From Oscillospiraceae bacterium (GTDB lineage: Bacteria > Bacillota > Clostridia > Oscillospirales > SIG519), in NCBI GenBank assembly GCA_015067255.1, contig SVMS01000020.1:1-39561 (forward strand): DNA of 39,561 bases. Reading direction: 5' to 3'. The notes beneath the pieces were generated by a model. The model had not been told where the DNA came from. It did no database searches and saw nothing but the letters and a program-made list of their open reading frames with translations. Positions 26,872-35,960 of the stretch are shown piece after piece. A program made the position numbers and the translations under genes. Positions within the stretch are counted from its first letter, which is position 1. Each line of letters opens with the position of its first letter.

Positions 26872-28302
26872 GTGAAAAAAATTATATCTTTAATTGTTGT
26901 GTTGCTTGTTTTTGCTTCCTTTGGCATCAGTGCAACAACAAGCTATACATATTCAACTTATTCCGGAAGCACTACAACTGTACCTTGTCCCGATCCGTTT
27001 CTGCCTGAAAAAGTATATACAATGAGGAATACAGGCGTTAGCCTCAAAGCGCCGAAGGATATTTGCTTTGATAAAATCGGGAATATATATGTTCTTGATT
27101 CAGAAGCTGAAAAAATATATATTTTTGATGCAGATATGAAGCATACAACAACTGTGGACGGCTTTATTAAAGACGGAGAAAAGCAAAGCTTTGCAAAGCC
27201 GCAGGGTATGTTTGTTACCTCGGACGGACAAATTTATATTTGTGATACACAAAACAAAAGAGTGGTCTGGCTCAATTCGGATTTTACTTTTAATAAAGAA
27301 TATTTATGTCCTAAATCAGATGTTTTAGAAAGCGATTATAGGTTTTTGCCTAAAAAAATAACTGTTGATAACGCTAACAATCTTTATATTATAAATTCTG
27401 ATGAATATCAGGGGATTATGCAGATAGATGAAGCGGGAAATTTTATTGCTTTTGTAGGAAGCGATAAGGTTAAATACGACCCTATTACGCTTATGTGGAA
27501 GAAAATAATGTCTGAAAAGCAGGCAGAACAGCTTACACAGTTTATTCCCGTTGAATATTTCAATCTTTCCATTGATAATGAAGGCTTTATTTATGCTGTT
27601 TCCGCTGCAACGGGCGAGGAGCCTATAAAAAGGCTTAACACCTCGGGAAGCGATATACTCAACAGATACGGATATGTTAAAATATGCGGAGATATAAACG
27701 TTTCAAACGACGCTTCTTTTCAGGCTTCGCTTTTTACCGATATAGATTCAAACGAAAACGGTAATTACTTTGCTATTGATTCTGTAAGATGCAAAATATT
27801 TACATATAACAGGGACGGATATTTGCTTTATGTATATGACGCAAGCGACGTTATTACAGCCCCTGCTGCTCTTGCGGTAAATAACGATAAGCTGTACGTT
27901 ACCGATTTATATGACGGAAGCATTGTTTCTTTTTCATTTTCTAAGTTTGGAAAAACAGCTATTGATGCAGATAATATGTATTCAAAGGGAATGTTTGAGG
28001 AGAGCTTTGAAAATTGGGAAAATGTTTTAAAAATGAATGCCAATTATGAGCTTGCATATGCACAGCTGGGAAGAATATACTTGCGAAACGGCGAATATGA
28101 AAAGGCAATGGACAATTTCTTAAAGGGAAATATAAAGGGAAGCAGTGTTACCAAGCTTGACGGTTATAACAAAGCCTTCAGCGAGTGGCGTAAACAATGG
28201 GCTATGGATAATTTAGGTAAAGCCTTTGTTATTATTTTGGTGCTTGTGCTTGCCTATTATATCGTTAAGATAATACTTAAACGGAGGAGGAAAAATAAAT
28301 GA
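26872..28302 (+). CDS. NHL-repeat and TPR protein with C-terminal membrane helix
   Basis: A 476-residue protein. I chose GTG at 26872 because AAAGGAG precedes it and a signal peptide (MKKIISLIVVLLVFASFGIS) starts there; an upstream in-frame ATG at 26854 lies inside the ribosome site. Residues about 65-345 have NHL/beta-propeller repeats (APKDICFDKIGNIYVLDS, KPQGMFVTSDGQIYICDT, PKKITVDNANNLYIINSD). A TPR-like pair of helices follows at about 365-425 (MYSKGMFEESFENWENVLK, LAYAQLGRIYLRNGEYEKAM). A membrane helix (about 447-467) and a basic tail end the protein. The propeller should face outward. Its function is unknown; it overlaps the next membrane-protein gene by 4 nt (ATGA). It may be an accessory or scaffold of the transporter. 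Confidence 0.8.
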   Translation: MKKIISLIVVLLVFASFGISATTSYTYSTYSGSTTTVPCPDPFLPEKVYTMRNTGVSLKAPKDICFDKIGNIYVLDSEAEKIYIFDADMKHTTTVDGFIKDGEKQSFAKPQGMFVTSDGQIYICDTQNKRVVWLNSDFTFNKEYLCPKSDVLESDYRFLPKKITVDNANNLYIINSDEYQGIMQIDEAGNFIAFVGSDKVKYDPITLMWKKIMSEKQAEQLTQFIPVEYFNLSIDNEGFIYAVSAATGEEPIKRLNTSGSDILNRYGYVKICGDINVSNDASFQASLFTDIDSNENGNYFAIDSVRCKIFTYNRDGYLLYVYDASDVITAPAALAVNNDKLYVTDLYDGSIVSFSFSKFGKTAIDADNMYSKGMFEESFENWENVLKMNANYELAYAQLGRIYLRNGEYEKAMDNFLKGNIKGSSVTKLDGYNKAFSEWRKQWAMDNLGKAFVIILVLVLAYYIVKIILKRRRKNK

Positions 28303-28919
28303 TAGCAGATATTAAATTTGCATTTCACGTAATTTCTCATCCGTTTGACGGCTTTTGGGATATGAAGCACGAGAAAAAGGGGAAAATGTGGGTTGCAATT
28401 GTTTGCATAATCCTTTTTGCAATTGCCAATTTTATAAGTGCTGAATTTTCCAGCTTTTTATTTAACGATACAAAATTCAAGCTTGCAGATATTCTTTTTG
28501 AGTTTGAAAAGGTAGGCATATTGCTGATTGTTGTTTGTCTTGCAAATTGGTCAGTTACGACCTTGATGGAAGGCGAAGGCACTTTTAAAGATATATTTAT
28601 GACCTTTGGTTATGCCTGCTTGCCTGTAAGTATTATAACAATACCCGCAACAATACTTACAAATGTTGCATCGTACAGTGAAGGCGTATATATAAATATA
28701 CTTAATTACGGTGCGATGGTCTGGTTTATAGCACTGCTGTTTTTCGGACTGATGACGGTTCATCAATATTCTCTCGGAAAGATGGTATTGACTACTATAC
28801 TTACAATAGTTGCTGCGGCAGTAATAATTTTTGTATATTTGTTGTTCTTTAGCTTAATTACCCGTATGTTTACATTCTTTGCAACAATTTTCAAAGAACT
28901 GTCATTTAGATTAAAATAG
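28299..28919 (+). CDS. Yip1-family-like integral membrane protein
   Basis: A 206-residue protein with about five hydrophobic segments (for example WVAIVCIILFAIANFISA, GILLIVVCLANWSVTTLM, TIPATILTNVASY, WFIALLFFGLMTVHQYSLG, ILTIVAAAVIIFVYLLFF). The pattern and length fit bacterial YIP1-family proteins (five-helix membrane proteins of unclear role). It is translationally coupled to the NHL-repeat protein and followed 17 bp later by the large lipoprotein. Together these three genes separate the two permease pairs, suggesting a shared role in import or envelope organisation. The biochemical function is unknown. Confidence 0.7.
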   Translation: MIADIKFAFHVISHPFDGFWDMKHEKKGKMWVAIVCIILFAIANFISAEFSSFLFNDTKFKLADILFEFEKVGILLIVVCLANWSVTTLMEGEGTFKDIFMTFGYACLPVSIITIPATILTNVASYSEGVYINILNYGAMVWFIALLFFGLMTVHQYSLGKMVLTTILTIVAAAVIIFVYLLFFSLITRMFTFFATIFKELSFRLK

Positions 28920-28936
28920 ATAGGAATGGTCGCCGA

Positions 28937-31459
28937 ATGAAGAAAATCAGGTTTTTCGTTGCGCTTATACTTATAACCTCTATTATAAGCGGATGCGGAC
29001 GGCAGGCAGAGCAATATGAAGCTGTAAAAAAAGAAAATTTCATATATTCCGAATATACATCAGTTCCTAAAGTAGAGTATCAGCCGACAGCAGAACAGGC
29101 TGCGCTGCTTGAGGGCTATAAGCTTTTTTACGATAATGGGATATTAGCTCTTTATTGCGTACAGGAAAACGGCAATATCGCACTTATCGACAAGCGTTCG
29201 GGAGAGCTTTATTTTAATACATCTGTGTCAGCTGACAGCGACAGCATTGCAACGCAGGAAACAAAGATGTTTTTAAAATCAGCGCTTATAATAAACTATT
29301 TTGATAAGCAAACAGAGAAGACAGCTACAAGCTATGAGCTGTCGGTACAAAAAGACGGAGTCAAGACTGAAGCTGTCGATGGGGGCGTTAAGGTAATCTA
29401 TACCTTCGGAGACGGAGTACGTGATATTACCGATATTCCGCAAAAGCTTTCCGAAAAAAGATTTGAAGAGCTTTTTGTAAATCATCCGGCCCTTCTTGAA
29501 AACGATAAAAAGCGTGCAAAAATATATTATAAATATAGTGAAACGGAAAAAGCATATGTTTTATCTGACACTAAAAACACAACTATAAACTTACTTTCTC
29601 AAATTCTTGAAAGAATAAGCTATACAGATGAGGACTTAAAAAAAGACAATGAGGAAAACGGCTTAAAAACTGTTGCTTCACAGCGTCTTTATTTTGAAAT
29701 CCCCGTTTACTATACTCTTGAAAACGAAAGCATGAGGGTTAATATCCCTATGGATGAGGTTAAATATACCGAGTCCAAGCCCTTGCTGAGAATTACACTT
29801 AACAAATATTTCGGAGCAACCTCACAAACAGAGGGTGCGATGCTTGTACCCTATGAAAGCGGAGGTCTTTTGTTCTTCTCTGCTTCGGCGAATGATACAG
29901 GGGAATACAGTACCTCGCTTTACGGAAGCAACGATACAGATGCAGGAAAAGTAAGCAATAAAGCGGATAACAACAATTCTCTTGCTCTTTTCGGAATGTA
30001 TAAAAAAGACAGCGGATTTATAGGAATTATAGAAAACGGTGATGCTCTTTGCACCGTTTCTGCTGAAAAAGCAAATACTAAATCCTCACTCAATTCAGTA
30101 TGGGCTGATTTTCAGGTACGTAATTACATAACAGCGGTATTGGGAGACGGCGGCTTACAGTCCGATGTTAAGGTAGTTCAGAAAGAAATGTACAAGGGAG
30201 ACATATGCGTAAAATACAGCTTTGTTTCTAAAGAAGATATATCCTATGGGGATTTGGCTTCTTATTATCGTGGCTATGCTGCTAAAAAATATTCTCTCAC
30301 TCAAAAGAAAAACGATTCTGTACCTCTTACTGTTACAGCAGTAGGCTCTATAAGAGAGGATAAAAGCCTGTTTGGCTTTAAATACAACGGCGTAACAGCT
30401 CTTACAAGCTATTCGGGCGCAAAGTCTATGCTTGAATATCTGAATAGCCAAAGCATAAATAATATAAAAATGATTTTATCGGGAGCTTTAAAGGGCGGTC
30501 TTGAAAATGAGAGCATAAGTAAGCTGAAGCTTGAAAATAAGCTCGGAAAAAGCTCTGTGCTTTCAGATATAGCAAATAGTTCGGGCGTTGAGCTTTTGAT
30601 AAGCATTGATGCTTTAAGCGTTCCCAAGGATGCATCAGGTTTTAACCGTTATAACGATACCGCCCAAACAATAGATAAAAGTATTGCTAAAAAATATTCT
30701 TATGATATTGTAACTATGAAAAACGATGGCTACAGATATCTTATTTCTCCTTTAAAATACAGCAGCTTTACCAATGATTTAGTTAAATTCTTAGGAAAGT
30801 CATATTTTGAAGGAATAAGCTTTACCGATTTAGGTACAAAGCTATATTCTCATAATGCTGATGATGTGGTAATTACAAGGCAGGACGCAAAGAATATTTC
30901 TCTTGCACAGCTTGAAAAATATTCACAAAGCGGAGAGCTTGTGCTTTCAAACCCATATGAAGCTGCACTGCAGTATGCAGATGCGGTTATAAATCTGACA
31001 AGCTCAATAAACAAGAATATAGATGAGCAAATTCCCTTTTATCAGATGGTTTATCACTCTCTTGTTGATTACAGCGGTACCCCTATAAATGAGGCATCGG
31101 ATATACAAGAGGCTGTTTTAAGATGTCTTGAAAGAGGAGAAAATCCTTATTTCAGAGTTTTCTCATCAGAATTTAACAGTGCTGCAAATACTGATTTTTC
31201 ATATCTTTATTGTAACGGCTTTGAAGTTTTAAAGCAAGAAATTGCAGACATATATAAAACCATAGATTCTGTTTTGTCTGAGGTTTCGGGAATGTATATA
31301 ACAGGACACGAAAAAATTAAAGACGGTTTCTATAAAACAATCTATGGCGATAAAATAGCTATATATGTTAATTACAACGATAATGATGAGCAGTATAATG
31401 AAATTACAGTTAAAGCAAACAGCTACGAAAAAGAGGTGTTAAGCGTTGAAGAAAAATAG
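28937..31459 (+). CDS. Large lipoprotein resembling DUF5696 proteins
   Basis: An 840-residue lipoprotein with signal MKKIRFFVALILITSIISGCG (lipobox ISGC). The N-terminal half is beta-rich with (N)IALIDKRSGELYFN. The region about 460-720 alternates strands and helices (VTAVGSIREDKSLFGF, GVTALTSYSGAKSMLEYL, FEGISFTDLGTKLYSHN, LSNPYEAALQYADAVINL) and could be a TIM-barrel-like fold. By length and position beside sugar permeases, an NHL-repeat protein and a Yip1-like protein it resembles DUF5696-type proteins; that assignment is from memory of similar loci and needs a profile search. It may be an extracellular glycan-acting or substrate-handling protein. The end overlaps the next permease start by 14 nt. 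Confidence 0.65.
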   Translation: MKKIRFFVALILITSIISGCGRQAEQYEAVKKENFIYSEYTSVPKVEYQPTAEQAALLEGYKLFYDNGILALYCVQENGNIALIDKRSGELYFNTSVSADSDSIATQETKMFLKSALIINYFDKQTEKTATSYELSVQKDGVKTEAVDGGVKVIYTFGDGVRDITDIPQKLSEKRFEELFVNHPALLENDKKRAKIYYKYSETEKAYVLSDTKNTTINLLSQILERISYTDEDLKKDNEENGLKTVASQRLYFEIPVYYTLENESMRVNIPMDEVKYTESKPLLRITLNKYFGATSQTEGAMLVPYESGGLLFFSASANDTGEYSTSLYGSNDTDAGKVSNKADNNNSLALFGMYKKDSGFIGIIENGDALCTVSAEKANTKSSLNSVWADFQVRNYITAVLGDGGLQSDVKVVQKEMYKGDICVKYSFVSKEDISYGDLASYYRGYAAKKYSLTQKKNDSVPLTVTAVGSIREDKSLFGFKYNGVTALTSYSGAKSMLEYLNSQSINNIKMILSGALKGGLENESISKLKLENKLGKSSVLSDIANSSGVELLISIDALSVPKDASGFNRYNDTAQTIDKSIAKKYSYDIVTMKNDGYRYLISPLKYSSFTNDLVKFLGKSYFEGISFTDLGTKLYSHNADDVVITRQDAKNISLAQLEKYSQSGELVLSNPYEAALQYADAVINLTSSINKNIDEQIPFYQMVYHSLVDYSGTPINEASDIQEAVLRCLERGENPYFRVFSSEFNSAANTDFSYLYCNGFEVLKQEIADIYKTIDSVLSEVSGMYITGHEKIKDGFYKTIYGDKIAIYVNYNDNDEQYNEITVKANSYEKEVLSVEEK

Positions 31460-32354
31460 AATGACTCAAGAGAGAAAAAGGTCGCTTCAGGCTTACATAT
31501 ATCTTGCACCGTGGCTTGTCGGTGTGCTTATGTTTTTCATTTATGCAATTATTCAGACTACGGTGTATAGCTTTCAGACCGTTGAAAAATCAACGCTCAG
31601 CTTTTCCTTTGTAGGAATTTCCAATTTCAGATATGCTTTTCAAGGCGATGCAGAGTTTCCGCAGCTTTTGTTAAGCTCATTGATAACAATGCTTTCTAAT
31701 GTGCCTACAGTGTTGATTTTTGCTTTCTTTGTTGCGCTTTTGTTAAAGAAACGCTTCAAGGGCGATTTTATGATAAAAGCAATTTTCTTCTTAACCGTAA
31801 TTTTGTCTTCAGATGTTTTTTTAAATATGATGAGTGATACAAGCTCTCTTACTGCGGCGCAGGAAAATGCTGTTGTGGCAGATGGAGGAAGCTTTTTTTC
31901 GGCAATGGAATCCTTTGAGCTTGGCGAGTATTTTACAGAGTTTGGAATAGACCCTGCTTTTTTTGAATTTATAAGCGATGCTATTGAAGGTCTTTCTGAA
32001 ATAATGGTTAAGTCCGGAATACCTATTTTCATCTTTTTGGCAGGGCTGTATTCAGTACCTGAATCAATGTATGAGGCAGCAAACGTTGAGGGAGCAACAG
32101 CGTGGGAAAGCTTTTGGAAAATCACCCTTCCCCTTATGGGTCCCGTATTGCTTGTTAATATTGTTTATACAATAGTGGATTCCTTCTCATCTTATCTTAA
32201 TCCGACACTTGACTATATTTATGATCAAGGAATACAGAAATTCAATATCGGTTATGCTTCGGCATTATCTTGGATTTATTTTATTATAATAGGAATAATT
32301 TTAGGCGTTGTTGTTTTCTTTGTTAACAGAAAAATCTATTATCAGGGGGGTTAA
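31446..32354 (+). CDS. Second carbohydrate ABC permease, MalF type, with extracytoplasmic insertion
   Basis: A 302-residue permease starting at TTG 31446 with GAGGTG seven bases upstream; it overlaps the lipoprotein gene by 14 nt. The N-terminus LQAYIYLAPWLVGVLMFFIYAIIQTTVYSF is MalF-like. The EAA loop is MYEAANVEGATAWESFWKITLP. A hydrophilic insertion at about 125-185 (SDTSSLTAAQENAVVADGG ... FISDAIEGLSEIMVKSG) lengthens an extracytoplasmic loop compared with the usual family form. This loop could contact the lipoprotein or binding protein. It pairs with the following MalG-type permease. No dedicated binding protein or ATPase lies next to this pair. Confidence 0.9.
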   Translation: MKKNRMTQERKRSLQAYIYLAPWLVGVLMFFIYAIIQTTVYSFQTVEKSTLSFSFVGISNFRYAFQGDAEFPQLLLSSLITMLSNVPTVLIFAFFVALLLKKRFKGDFMIKAIFFLTVILSSDVFLNMMSDTSSLTAAQENAVVADGGSFFSAMESFELGEYFTEFGIDPAFFEFISDAIEGLSEIMVKSGIPIFIFLAGLYSVPESMYEAANVEGATAWESFWKITLPLMGPVLLVNIVYTIVDSFSSYLNPTLDYIYDQGIQKFNIGYASALSWIYFIIIGIILGVVVFFVNRKIYYQGG

Positions 32355-32356
32355 AA

Positions 32357-33319
32357 ATGAATAGCTCTTTACTTAAATTAAAAGCATTAAAAATCAGCAA
32401 AAAAGCTGTTGGTATAATTCTCAGGATAATATTTTTAAGCGGATTTTGTTTTGTCATACTTTACCCTGTAATATTGATGATTTCAAGAGGCTTTATGTCC
32501 AGAGTTGACCTTATGGACAATGAGGTAATTCTTATTTTTAAGAATTTTACTCTTGAAAATTTCAAGGTCGCTTCAATGCTGTTGGATTATGGGACATCAT
32601 TTAAAAATACTATTATTATAACACTTGGCTGTACGCTTTTTTCGCTTATTGCATCTTTGCTGGCAGGATATGCCTTCGGAAGATATAATTTTAAGCTGAA
32701 GCCTGTTTTATTCGGTATATTGCTCTTCACAATAATTGTACCGCCTCAGCTTATTATGATGCCACTTTATATGAAATTTAAAAGCTTTGATATTTTAGGA
32801 ATAATAGAGCTTATAAACGGCTCTCCTGCAAATCTTCTTAACAGCTTTGCACCCTTTTTCATTCTCTCTATAACGGGAATGGGAATAAAAAGCGGTATAT
32901 TTATATATTTGTTCAGACAGTTTTTTGCAGGTATGCCAAGAGAAATTGAGGAAGCAGCTATGGTTGACGGCGCAGGCTCCTTCAGAATTTTTGCTACTCT
33001 GATGGTGCCTAACGCAAAAACAATTATAGTAATGGTAATACTTTTCTCAATCGTATGGCAATATAACGACGTAGTTTATTCACAGCTGTTTTTAACTACA
33101 CAAAAGGTTCTTTCGATGCAGTATGTCAATTTAGAGCGTTTTACGCAGGAAGTGCTTGAATTCTTGGAAATGGCAAACGGCGACATTATGGTAGGTATGT
33201 ATGTTCCGCTTGTTAAAAGTGCGGGAGCTCTTATTATACTCGCACCCATAATAATAATGTTTCTTGTTGCTCAGAAATTCTTTGTAGAAAGCATAGAACG
33301 TTCCGGAATAGTAGGATAA
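32357..33319 (+). CDS. Second carbohydrate ABC permease, MalG type
   Basis: A 320-residue permease beginning 2 bp after the previous stop. It has the MalG-type N-terminal helix (IILRIIFLSGFCFVILYPVI), LAGYAFGRYNFK and PPQLIMMPLYMKF. The EAA loop is EIEEAAMVDGAGSFRIFATLMVPN. It is the partner of the preceding permease and forms the second transmembrane pair of the locus. It is somewhat longer than the first MalG-type protein, with additional sequence near NGSPANLLNSFAPF and near the C-terminus. The substrate is inferred only from the locus. Confidence 0.92.
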   Translation: MNSSLLKLKALKISKKAVGIILRIIFLSGFCFVILYPVILMISRGFMSRVDLMDNEVILIFKNFTLENFKVASMLLDYGTSFKNTIIITLGCTLFSLIASLLAGYAFGRYNFKLKPVLFGILLFTIIVPPQLIMMPLYMKFKSFDILGIIELINGSPANLLNSFAPFFILSITGMGIKSGIFIYLFRQFFAGMPREIEEAAMVDGAGSFRIFATLMVPNAKTIIVMVILFSIVWQYNDVVYSQLFLTTQKVLSMQYVNLERFTQEVLEFLEMANGDIMVGMYVPLVKSAGALIILAPIIIMFLVAQKFFVESIERSGIVG

Positions 33320-33341
33320 AATATAAGGAGAAAAATTTAAA

Positions 33342-34982
33342 ATGAAGAAGCTATCATTTTCACAAATAAATGGATATGGGGACGTAGGCTACAGAGCAAT
33401 AAAGAGCTTGTCAAGACTTGAGTCAAAAATATATCAGCCCGAGTATGTAAGAAAAATGGAACAGGAGACTCCTTGGCCGAGCGATTGGATAGGCAGAACA
33501 CTTTTAGGTGTTGTTATGCTTTCTAAGGCGACAGGAGTAAAGGGCGCATATCTTGAGCGTTTACTTGAATTGGTTGATGAACTTGAAAATGAAAAGGGCT
33601 ATTTGGGAGAGGTACAGGAAGGTATCTATGATGAACAGCAGCTTTCATCTCACAACTGGCTTTTGAGAGCCCTTCTTGAATATTATGATATGACAGGCGA
33701 CAAAAAAATCCTTAAGAAAATATGGACAATTGTTGAAAATCTTTATTTGCCTGTAAAAAATCATTATATAGAATATCCGACAAATAAAGAGGACAGAGTT
33801 TATACAGGAGAAAAGTCCGGTACTCTTACGGGCGCTGTTATAAACAACTGGAAAACCTCCTCAGATACAGGCTGTGCCTATATGTGTCTTGACGCTCTTT
33901 CGCAGATGTATGAAATGTTTCCCGATGAAAGAGTAAAGGTATTACTTGAAGAAATGATTTCTACCTTTGAAAAGATAGATTTTGTCAAAATAAGTATGCA
34001 AACTCACGCAACTCTTGCTGCAACAAGAGGAATTGTAAGATTTTATGCGGTAACAGGCAAAGAGGAATATCTTGATTTTGCTAAAAATTTGTTTAAGCTG
34101 TATCTTGATTACGGCGCAACGCCTAACTATGCTAATTTTAACTGGTTTTGCCGCCATGAGTGGACAGAGCCTTGCGCAATAACAGATTCTTATCTGCTTT
34201 GCTTTGAAATGTTTATACAAACCAAAGATATATATTATTTAAAAACAGCAAGCCGTATTTATTATAACGCATTCAGCTTTGCACAGCGCTATAACGGGGG
34301 CTTTGGCTGTGATATTTGTATAGGACCTGAGGAGAGAATACTTCGTGCAGATGCTGATTCTGGCTTGTGTGAGGCTTTTTGGTGCTGTACTATGCGCGGT
34401 GCAGACGGAATATCAAATTATATTCGCAATTCCTTTGTATCAGATGAAAAAACTTTGTATTTCACTCAATACATAGATTCTTGTGTAAAGCTTGACGGAT
34501 TAAAAATCGAGGAAAGGTCAGAATATCCAAAGGAAGGAAAAATCAGCATAAAAGCTGTTATGACAGACAATACTGAAATAGATACAATAGCTCTGTATGT
34601 TCCTGATTTTGCAAAGGGAAGCAAGCTTATTGTAAACGGAAAAGAACAAAGCATTTCAAATGTAGGTGGATTTGAAATGGTTAAGCTTTCTGACGGAGAA
34701 AATTCAATTCTTCTTACCTTTGATATTCCGATATATACAGAAAAAGCTTTAGGAAAGCTTATTAAAGATGAAAGATTTTGCTTCTGGCGCGGAGATTTAA
34801 TTATCGGTGTTGAAACTGATAAATGCCTTGATGAAGATAATTTTGAAATTGAATACATCGGAAACGGAAAATGTATTGATAAAAAAAGCGGTTTGGAATT
34901 TGTAGATTTAACAGATAATATAAATATTGAGCCTACTGAAAAAAGTCCTGTAAAATCAATTCAGGTTCTTTTTGGAAAATAA
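33342..34982 (+). CDS. Six-hairpin (alpha/alpha) glycosidase-like protein, resembling GH127
   Basis: A 546-residue protein without a signal peptide. Alternating helical repeats (SSHNWLLRALLEYYDMTGDKK, THATLAATRGIVRFYAVTGKEEYL, WTEPCAITDSYLLCFEMF) fit an (alpha/alpha)6 barrel, followed by a beta-sandwich from about residue 370. The segment LCEAFWCC (C343, E344, C348, C349) recalls the Cys/Glu zinc cluster of GH127 beta-L-arabinofuranosidases, with TASRIYYNAFSFAQ upstream as in DUF1680-type proteins. The match is partial, so the family call is tentative. It is probably a cytosolic exo-glycosidase acting on imported oligosaccharides. It is the last gene before the AraC regulator promoter. AAGGAG precedes the ATG. 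Confidence 0.6.
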   Translation: MKKLSFSQINGYGDVGYRAIKSLSRLESKIYQPEYVRKMEQETPWPSDWIGRTLLGVVMLSKATGVKGAYLERLLELVDELENEKGYLGEVQEGIYDEQQLSSHNWLLRALLEYYDMTGDKKILKKIWTIVENLYLPVKNHYIEYPTNKEDRVYTGEKSGTLTGAVINNWKTSSDTGCAYMCLDALSQMYEMFPDERVKVLLEEMISTFEKIDFVKISMQTHATLAATRGIVRFYAVTGKEEYLDFAKNLFKLYLDYGATPNYANFNWFCRHEWTEPCAITDSYLLCFEMFIQTKDIYYLKTASRIYYNAFSFAQRYNGGFGCDICIGPEERILRADADSGLCEAFWCCTMRGADGISNYIRNSFVSDEKTLYFTQYIDSCVKLDGLKIEERSEYPKEGKISIKAVMTDNTEIDTIALYVPDFAKGSKLIVNGKEQSISNVGGFEMVKLSDGENSILLTFDIPIYTEKALGKLIKDERFCFWRGDLIIGVETDKCLDEDNFEIEYIGNGKCIDKKSGLEFVDLTDNINIEPTEKSPVKSIQVLFGK

Positions 34983-34989
34983 TAGAATT

Positions 34990-35018
34990 TTGACAAATGA
35001 TAACTATTTTATTATATT
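34990..35018 (+). promoter_or_regulatory. Promoter of the AraC regulator gene
   Basis: TTGACA (34990-34995) and TATATT (35013-35018) with 17-bp spacing, about 27 bp upstream of the ATG at 35045. It gives the regulator and the following glycosidase-like gene transcription independent of the upstream array. Confidence 0.7.
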
Positions 35019-35044
35019 ATTATGTATAAAGAGGGGGTTGAAAT

Positions 35045-35953
35045 ATGGTAATTAAAGATTATTTTATAACTACTCTTGACAAAAATAAATACCCGAATCA
35101 TCCCATTGTTGATGCCATAGGATATGAAAAACGATTGAAAACAGATGAACTTAACTACGTCTGGGACTGTAAAAAAAGCAAGGAGTCCGTTTGCGTTTTT
35201 CAGTATACTATGAGCGGTAAGGGCGTTTTACAGATAAACGAGAAAAAATACGTTCAAAAAGCAGGAGACGTATTCTTAATCGAGCGACCGGGTAATTATA
35301 AATACTGGTTGCCCGAGGATTCTGACTGTTGGGAATTCAAATTTTTATCTATTTCATTTTCGGCAATTCCTTTTTGGTCGCCTATAGTCAACAATTACGG
35401 GCATACCTTTAATATTAAGGACGAGAACAATCCTGTAATGCGCCAATGGAATAAGCTTTTTGACCTTGTGGAAAAATCCACCACAACAACAAAAATCAAC
35501 GATACGGAAATTCTCAACGTTCAGCCTTTTGATACCTTTTTAGACAATTCTCTTTATGCCTATAAATTTCTTACAGTGCTTCACAAATATCTGTTTATCA
35601 ACGGACAGACCTCAAGCAATGCAGAATCAGTGCTTCTTTGTATTGAGTTTATAAACACTAATTTCAGCCGCGAGATTACAAACTATGATATTGCGCAGGC
35701 GGGCTTTATTTCCCCTTATTATCTCAATTCAAAGTTTAAAGATGCAGTAGGAATGACGCCTCTTCAATATCTTACTAAGGTGCGTCTTCAGAATGCGATG
35801 GCTATGCTGTATAATCTTGATTATACTATTGACTTTGTTGCAAAACAGTGCGGCTTTAAGAATGCAAACTATTTTACTAAAGTATATAAAAAGTATACAA
35901 ACTTAACACCAAGTGAATTCAGAACTCAAAAACGTTCTATGATATTACTGTGA
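35045..35953 (+). CDS. AraC-family transcriptional regulator
   Basis: A 302-residue regulator. The N-terminal half (about 50-150) is a cupin-like sugar-sensing domain (YTMSGKGVLQINEKKYVQKAGDVFLIERP). The C-terminal about 100 residues are the AraC/XylS double helix-turn-helix (FINTNFSREITNYDIAQAGF with YYLNSKFKDAVGMTPLQYL, then DFVAKQCGFKNANYFTKVYKKY and LTPSEFR). It has its own promoter and a GAGGGGG ribosome site. As the only sugar-type regulator in the window it is the likely controller of the locus, usually as an activator that responds to an imported sugar. Direct binding to the palindromes at 1762 and 4904 is a hypothesis. Confidence 0.93.
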   Translation: MVIKDYFITTLDKNKYPNHPIVDAIGYEKRLKTDELNYVWDCKKSKESVCVFQYTMSGKGVLQINEKKYVQKAGDVFLIERPGNYKYWLPEDSDCWEFKFLSISFSAIPFWSPIVNNYGHTFNIKDENNPVMRQWNKLFDLVEKSTTTTKINDTEILNVQPFDTFLDNSLYAYKFLTVLHKYLFINGQTSSNAESVLLCIEFINTNFSREITNYDIAQAGFISPYYLNSKFKDAVGMTPLQYLTKVRLQNAMAMLYNLDYTIDFVAKQCGFKNANYFTKVYKKYTNLTPSEFRTQKRSMILL

Positions 35954-35960
35954 GGAATGT

